The translations under genes were made by a program, and so were the position numbers. The notes beneath the pieces are model-generated. The model searched no databases, was not told the DNA's origin, and was given only the letters and a program-made list of their open reading frames with translations. Positions 13,369 through 24,036 of a DNA stretch of 64,000 nucleotides are shown here, one piece after another. The stretch lies in assembly GCA_945910005.1 (NCBI GenBank), contig OX246739.1, forward strand, positions 12,746,292 to 12,810,291. Direction: 5' to 3'. Positions within the stretch are counted from its first letter, which is position 1, and each line of letters opens with the position of its first letter. The stretch is from Isoperla grammatica. Its lineage: Eukaryota > Arthropoda > Insecta > Plecoptera > Perlodidae.

Positions 13369-14174
13369 GTCCATTTGCAACTCAGTAACAACGTCGACGA
13401 GCAAACCACGTGGTTCGAGAGAATGCTTCTTCCTTATTTGCAATGTATCAACTAGTTGTTGGTTCAGGTTACTATTCAATTTGGCACTACGAAATCTTTT
13501 GTACAGGAGGTCCCTACAATAAACTCCAGAAATATTAAGGGTACTCTTTAAAATTTAACATCTTCATTAATGTTAAATTTTTGCTCACTACGTGTGAAAG
13601 ACGGTGACAGGTGACTAACTAGACTAAAAGTTTGTGTGGTAATCGGAATTGTTATAGGAAAGAATGTCTGAGGCCTGTTTGGTGCATCCAAATTTGCTAT
13701 AAAACTCGCAATGAAGAAACACTGTCCTTGTACAAATGTTTACGCAGCAAAGTTATCCCCTAATCCTTCTAATAGTTCTCGGGCAAACTACCCTAAAGTG
13801 TCCAAGTGGTGACCACTTAAAGCCATTCCGAGGCAAGCGCAACTGATGCGGCAATTAAGCCAATTACATCGTTGATTGGCGAGACGAAACTCCGTTGGCT
13901 GGCTTGGTAAGTAACGAACTTCTACTTGTAAGGGTGTATAAACTAGACACGTGGTCAGTCACGCAGTTTAGTGAGGTTGTCCCATGTAAAAGCCATTTTC
14001 TGATTGAATAGCCGGACTTTCCCGTCTTGTCTGGACATTGATGAATGAGTGATGAAAGTGGGATTGAGACGGTCTGGGAAATACAAGAATTCGAGGTTTA
14101 TTTTACTCGCACGCGGCACGCACTAACTTGCGTCCAAAGTTTTTTGTCGTCACTGACGCACACAATAACATGGC
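13369..14174. other. Non-coding stretch
   Basis: No gene seen. Composition is close to balanced around 13780-13990, but frames are broken on both strands. Confidence 0.5.
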
Positions 14175-14335
14175 CGTTTGATGACAGCCCTCATATTGTT
14201 CGAGCGCAGGCATGAGACGTACGGAGGTGGGTTCGAATTCCGCATATCGAATACATTTTAGTGAATGCCTTTAATATTATTTATTATCGACTGATCTTGG
14301 TGTTAAAAATCATAGTTAATAGAGACGTAAAACAA
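14175..14335 (+). mobile_element. tRNA-derived SINE, copy A
   Basis: A degenerate tRNA-like head ends in a good B box (GGTTCGAATTC, 14230-14240). The body ends in AGAGACGTAAAACAAC (about 14312-14327). The same B-box plus AGAGACGTAAAGCAAC arrangement occurs at 53583-53720, so the two are copies of one family. The A box is weak in this copy. Confidence 0.55.
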
Positions 14336-14386
14336 CTAACAAACGTTTGAAAAGTATAACAATTCGATGTCATACCTAGGAATAAT

Positions 14387-14444
14387 GTAGAAAATTGTAT
14401 TTGCCTAAAAGGCAACTGTCTTTTAGGCAAATACAATATTCTAC
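14387..14444. repeat. Near-perfect 58-nt hairpin
   Basis: Two 25-base arms with 24 of 25 positions complementary enclose an 8-base loop (GCAACTGT). The arm core is TTGTATTTGCCTAAAAG. It could be a foldback relic or a small structured RNA. The stem is too perfect for a typical animal microRNA precursor, which usually has bulges. Confidence 0.8.
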
Positions 14445-15537
14445 GGTGCACTGACGGCGCATATGTTCAAAACTCTGCACCGTTCTTGTGGATTTCGAAA
14501 CATAGTCTTATCTTAAATGTATTCAATGTTTAGAAACAAAATATAAATTATTGTTCGTGGCAAGTTTGGATTTTGTAAAAATAAAACTTATATTTTCACA
14601 TTTCTTTTGTTTTCTTATGTTTTCTGACCATAATAACTTTAAAACGTCTACGATAGTGTGGCTATGCATATTTTCTGGAAACTTCCTAAACTTGCAACTT
14701 GCTTATGTTAGACAGTTTCGTCCTTGCTACCTTCAAATAAGATAACAAATGTGTCCCGTTTCGTCTTGAACGATTTATACTTATAATAAAGACTCCAAAA
14801 ATATGCTAGTGTTGCCAAAGTGTAGACAATGTGCTGCAAACTTTACACAAATAGTGCACATTTCGAACTATAGTGGCAGCTTCGTTCTCTAATTTAATGC
14901 TCAATACCTTGCTTATTATATATTTTTTGTAAAGGTACATGTTCACATATACAGCCTCATAAATATGTCACTACGTTTAGGTAGTAGTAGACTACAATAA
15001 ACGAAATAGACTTTGTCGAGTTCTATAGTAGCATAGCATGGGTTTGAAGTAAAAACAAACTTCAGTTTCTAATGTAGAAACGTTGTCACAGGAAATACTT
15101 TAGAATGGGAAGATAAGGCACCGTTTAACAGTATTATTGCCATGCGAGTAAGGGCCAAGGCGTTTTAGTATCGTCTTTTGCGTGATTTCACTTCGTACTA
15201 TCTAACCCGACTGCAGTGTCAGTGAGTGACACAGATATGGGAGATAGCTCCGCATGTCGGAAGTAAAACCTGAAGCATTACACAAACTCCCATTTGTAAT
15301 GTCAGTATTTGTAACTTGCACATGTGTGTTCCTCTTTATTTTCAAGTAAATATACAAATGTGAAGATTATAATTGATATAGGTAGACAAAACTGGGCTTA
15401 GGATACATAAGAGATCCTAAGTCGTTTTCTGGTCTTAACTCTAAGACCGGCCTTACTTTGGACCTCCTGTAAAACCAGACCCAGGTCACACGAAGAAGTT
15501 ACTAATTCCTGATGAGAACAAGGACACAATGACCATT
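14445..15537. other. AT-rich non-coding stretch up to the gap
   Basis: No gene seen. The last 130 bases before the gap (15400-15537) are less AT-rich and could be the left flank of the repeat that broke the assembly. Confidence 0.5.
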
Positions 15538-15737
15538 NNNNNNNNNNNNNNNNNNNNNNNNNNNNNNNNNNNNNNNNNNNNNNNNNNNNNNNNNNNNNNN
15601 NNNNNNNNNNNNNNNNNNNNNNNNNNNNNNNNNNNNNNNNNNNNNNNNNNNNNNNNNNNNNNNNNNNNNNNNNNNNNNNNNNNNNNNNNNNNNNNNNNNN
15701 NNNNNNNNNNNNNNNNNNNNNNNNNNNNNNNNNNNNN
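15538..15737. other. Assembly gap (200 N)
   Basis: Exactly 200 N. It lies just upstream of the LINE, so the true 5' end of that element may be inside the gap, and the true gap length is unknown. Confidence 0.99.
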
Positions 15738-15914
15738 GGATCCGCCTGTTCTGAGTGGTTCGAACGCAAGATTACTCTCAGACAGGAATCCAATAAGCAG
15801 AAGAACAGAAGAATAAGGGGCATCACCCCGTGTCCTATTCCTTCAAGTTTTAACTTCTTCCCCTTCCTCCCTTATCCTTCTCCTCCCTTCCTCCCTTCCC
15901 CTTTCTCCCCTTAT

Positions 15915-16075
15915 CACCAACGCGATTGCGGAAATTCCCCCGCGATCGTGACGGTGCTGGGTCTTACACCCTCCCTCCCTTCCCTTATCCCGCTCACCAA
16001 CGCGACCGCGGAAGGGTTCTGTCCCCCGCGCTAGTGGCGGTGTCGGGTCTTACACCCTTTCTCTTCCCCTTCCTC
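15915..16075 (+). repeat. Two 80-bp tandem monomers in LINE 5' UTR
   Basis: A unit beginning CACCAACGCGA at 15915 repeats at 15995, giving an 80-bp period. Both units contain GCGG..., CCCCCGCG and GGTCTTACACCCT in the same order, with roughly 75-80 percent identity by eye. Tandem 5' monomers act as internal promoters in some LINEs (established for mouse L1). That role is inferred here. Confidence 0.7.
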
Positions 16076-16121
16076 ACCCCCTCCCTCCCCTCCCAGATAG
16101 TAAAACTATCACATTCTTGCC

Positions 16122-17912
16122 ATGGTTTTCCCGCCATTTCACCCGAAGGCCACGCCCGCCGCTGGTCTTCCCCAATTCTTGCCTCATAAGAGGTCTACAA
16201 TTAATAAACATTCTCAACCTGGTACCTCCACCGGGATGCTACCCCCGATAATCCCGCCCCTTATGGCAGCTACCACGTCCAAGCCACGCACTCCTGAACC
16301 ACCTCCAGTGTGGACTAAGATCCCACTGAAGGTGAAGGAGCCGCGAAAGGGCCGTTACTCCTTCCTCATTATTTCCACTGACGCAGGAGTCCCTCCATCA
16401 GCTCCACTACCCGATAAACCAGTCCCAGAAAGGCCAGTAACGCCCACCGCAAATAGGTTTCTGGCCCTAGACGTCGACTGCGACATCATGTCGGACGACG
16501 ACAACTCCCTGGTCATAGACTCCGGCGCTGAAAGCGAGATGGAGCTATGCCAGTCTCAACCCTCGACCAGCAAAACAGTGCGTCCGAAACGTCGCCGGAC
16601 CCACTCGCTCTCCCCCGACTCGGACGCGTCTTCTGTCCGCTCTACCGCATCCAGGCCACCGAAACTCCATGCACAACGTGCAAGTCCCAGCTCCGTAATA
16701 CATAAGCCGATAGCTACGCATCCCCCAGCAACTTCCTCGGACCAAGCTAACCCTGGGACTGCCAATCAGCACCCCTCCGACTCGAAACCCCCGCCCATCC
16801 TCTTATATAACATCGAAAACTATTCCTCTTTGGTCACCCTATTGGCCAAGGCCACCAAAGGGGCATATACCATCTCGGCCACAGCGGAAGCCTTCCGCAT
16901 CAAACCCAATCTCCGACAAACCTATGACGAGATTTTCCAATATTTACGGGGCAATAAACTCCTCTTTCACACTTTCCCGACCGTCGAACAGAGACAGAAA
17001 CGTCTCGTAATTCGCGGTCTTTCCTCCTCTGTGCCAGTCGAGGACATAAAACTTGATCTAACGGAGCAGGGCGTCAATATCATTGACCTCCGTCAAATCC
17101 TGCATAATGGCGACTCTCCGTCCACTCGTCGACCCATGCCCTTGTTTGTTGCCACCGTCTCTCTCTTTGACACCGGCGTCCCCCTTCATACAGTCACCAT
17201 CATCTGCCACCACAAAGTGACATTTGAACGTTACCGTGGCCAATCAGGTCCACGGCAATGCTTCAATTGCCAACAATTTGGCCATTCATCGGCCTTCTGC
17301 CATCTTCCGCCGGCGTGCTTTAAATGCGCCCAGGCCCACAAGTCAGCGCATTGCCCCAAATCCCCCGACTCACCCGCCACTTGCGTCAACTGCAAACAAG
17401 CCCACTCAGCCTCGTACCGTAAGTGCAAGGCATATCTTGATGCATGTGATGCCCGAGCACAGAGCAACCAAAACCAGCCAGGCCGTCCGGTAACAAACCG
17501 CCGCCAAAAGCAACCACCTCCGCCGACTGTAGCTTCACAACAGCGTGCTAGCTTCCCCGCAGCCACCTTCAGTGCCGCATTTCCCCCACTAGTCTCGTAC
17601 GCACAAGCTGTCCAGGCCTCGACACCACAACAGTCTCCACCTGACCTAACTGATGTACCACACACCAGTCCGTCACAGTCTTCTCAACTCCATGGCCCAG
17701 TTCCCGCCCCACGGCGTCCACGTGGCCATGTACCACCTTCACAACCGCCGCCTCCACTGCTGCCGCCTCCACTTGCTCCCCAAGATCGTAACCCGGCCTG
17801 GACCATCATCGGCCAAATAGCCGATGCCCTCATCGCCTATTCCAGCGACCCCATCATTTCCACCCTAGCTACCCTTCTTAAAACACTCATCTCCGCACCC
17901 AACAATGGCTAA
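16122..17912 (+). CDS. LINE ORF1, gag-like nucleic-acid-binding protein
   Basis: 596 codons. The first half is low-complexity and rich in Pro and Ser, with an acidic patch (VDCDIMSDDD, about residues 118-127) followed by a basic KRRR stretch. Residues roughly 224-370 form a globular region that resembles the domain preceding the knuckles in Jockey-clade ORF1 proteins. Three CCHC zinc knuckles follow: C380-X2-C383-X4-H388-X4-C393, C399-X2-C402-X3-H406-X4-C411 and C421-X2-C424-X3-H428-X6-C435. The C-terminal tail is very Pro/Gln-rich. Family knowledge says such proteins bind element RNA, form the RNP and help target it. The stop overlaps the ORF2 start by 8 nt, so ORF2 is probably made by reinitiation or a stop-start mechanism. 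The start used is the first ATG of the open frame; later ATGs are possible. Confidence 0.9.
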   Translation: MVFPPFHPKATPAAGLPQFLPHKRSTINKHSQPGTSTGMLPPIIPPLMAATTSKPRTPEPPPVWTKIPLKVKEPRKGRYSFLIISTDAGVPPSAPLPDKPVPERPVTPTANRFLALDVDCDIMSDDDNSLVIDSGAESEMELCQSQPSTSKTVRPKRRRTHSLSPDSDASSVRSTASRPPKLHAQRASPSSVIHKPIATHPPATSSDQANPGTANQHPSDSKPPPILLYNIENYSSLVTLLAKATKGAYTISATAEAFRIKPNLRQTYDEIFQYLRGNKLLFHTFPTVEQRQKRLVIRGLSSSVPVEDIKLDLTEQGVNIIDLRQILHNGDSPSTRRPMPLFVATVSLFDTGVPLHTVTIICHHKVTFERYRGQSGPRQCFNCQQFGHSSAFCHLPPACFKCAQAHKSAHCPKSPDSPATCVNCKQAHSASYRKCKAYLDACDARAQSNQNQPGRPVTNRRQKQPPPPTVASQQRASFPAATFSAAFPPLVSYAQAVQASTPQQSPPDLTDVPHTSPSQSSQLHGPVPAPRRPRGHVPPSQPPPPLLPPPLAPQDRNPAWTIIGQIADALIAYSSDPIISTLATLLKTLISAPNNG

Positions 17913-20697
17913 GCTGGAATTGAAATTACTGGCGTGGAACGCCAATGGAGGAGTTCGTCGCAAAACGGCAGAACTCATCCACCTTGTCCATCAACTTTCC
18001 ATAGACATCATTCTCATCAACGAAACTCATCTTCTCCCTTCTGACAACTGGTCTATTCCTGGCTTCCAAATTCTCCGTAACGATCGACTGACAGCGTCTA
18101 AACGTACGAGAGGGGGTGGTACTGCCATTCTCTCTCGCTCTACAGCCGCCGTCGTTCAAGAGCCCACCCCCCTTCTTTCTGCGGTCGAAGCCACTATCGC
18201 AATTGTGAAAACAGCTGCTGGCCCGATGCGATGCATCGCAGCATACTCGCCCCCAAATAAACATTTCACTGGCACCGACTTTATTTCCCTCTTCACTTCA
18301 CAAATGCCGACTGTTCTGGCAGGTGACTTAAATGCCAAACACCATCTTTGGAATTCGGCTGTCAACAACACGCGGGGACTTGCTCTTCTTCGTTTCATCA
18401 CGTCTACCAACCTTAGACTCAATGTCACTGGGCCTGTCGAACCAACATACTACCACTATCGGGACACTACCCCTCCTGATGTGCTAGACATTGCCATTAT
18501 TCGGAACATCCACACATCTTACGATATTTCGACAGTCCAGGCACTCACATCCGACCATAATCCGATCCTCATAAATATTGGTAACAAAATCAATTACCAA
18601 CCACCTACCCCCCGGTTCTCATACGGAAAAGCCGACTGGCAGCGCTTCCGTAATCATATTCATAACCGCCTCACTGCCCTCCCACTTCCACTTCTCGACT
18701 CATCTTCAGCTATCGATACGTCGATCTCCTTCCTATCGGCTCTTATCCGTCAGGCAGCTAATGTTGCAATCCCCAAATACACACCGTCGCCCTTAACACA
18801 TCTGTCTTTACCACCTGCCCTTCGTGCATGTGTGCGACAGAAAAATCGAGCCCGTCGGCGCTGGCAAGCGTTCCGAACGCCAGACTGCAAGGCCGAATAC
18901 GACAGACTGCAACGTGCACTTGACCGCGATATTGCCGACCATTTGTCATCGCAGTGGGAGGCAAAACTCTCCACCCTCTCATACTACGACAACTCCATCT
19001 GGCGGATGGCCAAGACGCTACAGAAGTCGAAAGCACCCAATCCCCCGATCCTCACACCTGCAGGCTGGGCACTCAGTAGCCCGGACAAAGCCGAGGCAAT
19101 CTCGCGCAGTCTGGAGATGGCCTTCATCCCTAATCCTCCAGTTCCTGGCGAACCAGATCTGGATAGGTTGATGAAGATCTACTTTTCGAAAACTGTGTGC
19201 CCAAAACCCCCACCAGAGTACAACTTACAGCCCTTTGAACTACGTACCATCTTTTCCAATTTAAACCCCCGTAAAGCCCCTGGTCCCGACGGTATAGGAG
19301 CGGTGCTCATTCGACAACTTCCCGGGTCAGCTGTGTCAGTCCTCTTCCATATTTATGAACGGTGCCTCACTACGTCATATTTCCCAAAAAATTGGAAAAT
19401 GGCCAAAATTATCTCAATCCTAAAACCCGGGAAACCGCCGTCAGATTCGTCCAGCTACAGACCAATCAGCCTTCTCAATGTCATGGCCAAAATGCTTGAG
19501 TCACTGGTCCTAACTCGCATCAAGCGACATTTAGCCGATAACACCATTATCCCCCCGTATCAATTTGGTTTCGTAGCAAACACCTCTACTGAACACCAAC
19601 TGTTACGTCTCACAAATCGCATCACCCATGGTTTCAATAACAAGAAAGTCACAGCCGTTGCTTTCCTCGACATTGCCAAAGCTTTCGACTCAGTCTGGCA
19701 TGCTGGCTTGTTATTGAAACTAGCCCGGTACAAATTCCCCCTGCATATCATTCACTTTCTCCAATCATTCCTCCACAAAAGAAGTTTTCGGGCATCCTGG
19801 CTGGGGTCACTGTCTTCACCACGAAAAATACGCGCAGGAGTACCTCAGGGATCAGTACTCAGTCCAACTCTATTTAATATTTACACGGCGGACATGCCAG
19901 AAATGCCCAAGGGTGTTGATGTGCATCTCTTTGCAGATGATGACGCCATTGCTGCCACCTCCCGCTCCGCGGAGCTTGCTGTAAAACACCTCCAAGCTGG
20001 TCTCGACTTAATATCTCCATGGTATGCCAAATGGCGTTTTAAACTCAACGTTGGCAAAACTTCAGCTACCATGTTTACCACTGGTCGTGCCCTCAAACAA
20101 TTTCCCCTCTTTCTGGACGGTGTCCCGATCGAATGGTCCAAGACCAATCTGTACCTTGGTGCACTTCTAGACCGCCATCTTAGCTGGAACCATCATGTTA
20201 CCAAAGTGATGCAAAAGAGTCGTAACAAAATGTTTGCTCTTCAGTCAATACTGAGGTCTCCAGTTATTGCAGAGAAAGACCGTCTTCGGATCTACACGAC
20301 CGTTATCCGTCCCACATTTCTATATGCCGCTCCCATATGGGGCACCACATCATATACTAATTTTCTAAAATTACAGCGCCTCCAAAATACTGTCCTCCGA
20401 GTGGTGATGCACCTCCCTAAATACACCCCAATCGTTCCGCTCCACACTTCTCTGGATCTACCTTTGGTAGACAAGTTGGTTCAGGATCGATCCCTTAAAT
20501 TCTTTAACTCTTTATCACGGCACCCAAACCCTCTCGTGAGGTCACAGTTGGACTTTATGCCCAACCCTCATGATAGATATCTCCGTCCAGTCGCGAGCAT
20601 AAACACCCTTGAATTCAGGCCTCCCAACCCACAGGCATGTGGACGCCACCGCAACATTCGCCTTCCCCTCTTTGCCAAGAAAAGACGGGTGAGGTAG
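17905..20697 (+). CDS. LINE ORF2, endonuclease and reverse transcriptase
   Basis: 930 codons, a normal length for Jockey-clade ORF2. The N-terminal APE-type endonuclease shows WNANG (residues 11-15), the catalytic glutamate in INETHL (E40), GDLNAKH with D141 and N143, and the terminal SDHNP with D217-H218. The reverse transcriptase includes the RKAPGPDGI entry motif, SYRPISLLN, the first catalytic aspartate in FLDIAKAFD (D589), VPQGSVLSPTLFN and the catalytic FADDD box (F676-D680). The C-terminal part has YAAPIWG and LQRLQNTVLRVV, as usual after the thumb. No RNase H domain is visible. The enzyme nicks target DNA and primes cDNA synthesis on the element RNA. All catalytic residues I can check are present and the frame is uninterrupted. 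Confidence 0.95.
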   Translation: MAKLELKLLAWNANGGVRRKTAELIHLVHQLSIDIILINETHLLPSDNWSIPGFQILRNDRLTASKRTRGGGTAILSRSTAAVVQEPTPLLSAVEATIAIVKTAAGPMRCIAAYSPPNKHFTGTDFISLFTSQMPTVLAGDLNAKHHLWNSAVNNTRGLALLRFITSTNLRLNVTGPVEPTYYHYRDTTPPDVLDIAIIRNIHTSYDISTVQALTSDHNPILINIGNKINYQPPTPRFSYGKADWQRFRNHIHNRLTALPLPLLDSSSAIDTSISFLSALIRQAANVAIPKYTPSPLTHLSLPPALRACVRQKNRARRRWQAFRTPDCKAEYDRLQRALDRDIADHLSSQWEAKLSTLSYYDNSIWRMAKTLQKSKAPNPPILTPAGWALSSPDKAEAISRSLEMAFIPNPPVPGEPDLDRLMKIYFSKTVCPKPPPEYNLQPFELRTIFSNLNPRKAPGPDGIGAVLIRQLPGSAVSVLFHIYERCLTTSYFPKNWKMAKIISILKPGKPPSDSSSYRPISLLNVMAKMLESLVLTRIKRHLADNTIIPPYQFGFVANTSTEHQLLRLTNRITHGFNNKKVTAVAFLDIAKAFDSVWHAGLLLKLARYKFPLHIIHFLQSFLHKRSFRASWLGSLSSPRKIRAGVPQGSVLSPTLFNIYTADMPEMPKGVDVHLFADDDAIAATSRSAELAVKHLQAGLDLISPWYAKWRFKLNVGKTSATMFTTGRALKQFPLFLDGVPIEWSKTNLYLGALLDRHLSWNHHVTKVMQKSRNKMFALQSILRSPVIAEKDRLRIYTTVIRPTFLYAAPIWGTTSYTNFLKLQRLQNTVLRVVMHLPKYTPIVPLHTSLDLPLVDKLVQDRSLKFFNSLSRHPNPLVRSQLDFMPNPHDRYLRPVASINTLEFRPPNPQACGRHRNIRLPLFAKKRRVR

Positions 20698-20900
20698 TAC
20701 CTCTATTCATTCCCATCAGGACCCTTCCTGAACTTACCTATTTATTCCTAGTAGTTGTAAACCCAACCTCTTCTTAATTTTATACTAATATCACTCTAAA
20801 TTCTTTCTGCCTTCGGGCCATTTCATTCTTTTTCCAAACGTTCTGCCTTCAGCAACCAAACCATCACATCTGTATTCTAATCATACTTCTCTTAAGGACA

Positions 20901-22296
20901 CTGTCCGGTCGAGATTGTCAAGCAAAAGGAAACTGTACCTTATTGCCTCCATCCAAAGCTCCAAAGCAAAATATAGGAATTTCTTGCCATGTGAATAATG
21001 GAATTTATTTTTACAAACACTGATATTGGCCTACTCACATGTCCAATCTCACAATGTAAGTAATTGAGAACTTAGTATTTCCCAGTATCTGAAAGAGGAA
21101 AGCCCCAAACCAATGTTCATAATGGGTATTTGAAAGATTATCTGGGATGCATGAACTGTGATAAAAGTGTCCGCTAACATCCGCTGACAGAACCGCATGT
21201 AATGTGTATTATCTGTGTCGTGCAGCAAATAGTCGCGGTTTTCCTATCCGGCGTTCACTTCTGAACATCCTTGCTCAGTCCTGTCAATTGATAGCGAGAC
21301 GCTATCACAAGGACAATTTCGTGACTAACGTCTCCTGCACAATGTTATATAGTACACGAGCGTTTAAGTTTAAGTGATGATATGATGGGACTAGTTAGTA
21401 CCATCGACCATCAGAAACTACTTCTAGATGAATAATTTCCATGGTTCTGTGGCGGCCATCTTAGTGACGTCATCAAGTTGGCAGCCATCAACTAACAACT
21501 GTCAACATATGCGTTAGTTATGGACGGATTTAAATGTCTATGGTCTCACTTGTAAGATAATTGCTATACCTACACATTCTCTCACAATAATGACGTATTC
21601 CATAAGCGTACTGGATAATGTACAATATGAATATAGTTAAACCGTGGTTTCTTTCAGTTAGGTGCCTTGAAAACAACATTTCATCCATGATTATATAAGT
21701 TTTAGCCAGCTTTGTGCCTGGTGTATGTAGATATAGCAATTGGAATACAAAACGTCTGTCTAAGCCCTGCCCTGGCACTGGCAGCACAAGTGGCAATAAA
21801 GCTGGTACGTGGATCCAGAGAAAGGATATGAGTTCGGGCTCCAGTCGATACATTTTTAGTAGCACTTCTATTTCTGCATATTATTTACATTTTATTTTTT
21901 GATTGTTTTTGTATTGTTTAATAACGATAGCTGTCGTGAAAGTTTGCCACTGTGTCTTAGGGAGAGACATCACGACAAAACGTGTTTGACCAATCAATGT
22001 GGTCTATGCTTGCATGATTAACAAAGCACTAAGATTAGCTCTTGACTCAAACAATTGACAATATGTATGGACTGTATGCACCATATTCAGTGATAAAGTG
22101 TGATTGTGTTTCGGGGAATCCTTGAAACTTGGATAATGTTTTGAGCGTGTCATGCAAGTTGAGCAACTAGGCCATGCGCGTGATTCAGCTCTCTGGTATT
22201 GGCTGAACGTCACGTTCACGGGATTGCTCACGTTCCTTCTCCAAAGAGCTTACCCGAGCATAGGCCACACATTTACTACATAAAGCTTTAATGATA
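20901..22296. other. Non-coding stretch downstream of the LINE
   Basis: No gene seen. The first 100-200 bases may still be LINE 3' UTR. Short frames around 21530-21900 on both strands have no recognisable content. Confidence 0.5.
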
Positions 22297-22388
22297 ATAC
22301 CATACGAACACCGAAGTTAAGCAACCTCGGGCTAGGTCAGGAGGTGGATGGGTGACCACTCGCCTCTGAAACACTAGTTACCGTTGGT
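22297..22388 (+). pseudogene. 5S rRNA-derived segment (5S pseudogene or SINE3 head)
   Basis: The stretch contains ACCGAAGTTAAGCAAC (22310-22325), then CTCGGGCTAGGTCAG, then GTGGATGGGTGACC (22344-22357) and a tail similar to the 3' strand of 5S helix I (CCGTTGG, 22381-22387). These occur in the order and spacing of animal 5S rRNA, covering the internal control region. The first 35 or so bases of 5S are missing or diverged, so it cannot be a working 5S gene. It may be a processed 5S pseudogene or the head of a 5S-derived SINE. Comparison was from memory of the 5S consensus. Confidence 0.75.

Positions 22389-24036
<1,648 letters not shown>

Larger units (their letters stand above)
15738..20900 (+). 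mobile_element. Jockey-type non-LTR retrotransposon (LINE), both ORFs open
   Basis: A two-ORF non-LTR element. It has a GC- and pyrimidine-rich 5' region with tandem repeats, ORF1 (gag-like, zinc knuckles), ORF2 (apurinic-type endonuclease plus reverse transcriptase, no RNase H seen), and a 3' UTR after 20697. The ORFs overlap by 8 nt. Base composition is much more GC-rich than the surroundings, so it stands out as an insertion. Neither ORF contains a stop or frameshift, so this copy may be young and possibly active. The 5' boundary may lie in the adjoining gap. The 3' boundary is a guess, because I saw no poly-A, simple-repeat tail or target-site duplication. Confidence 0.88.
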
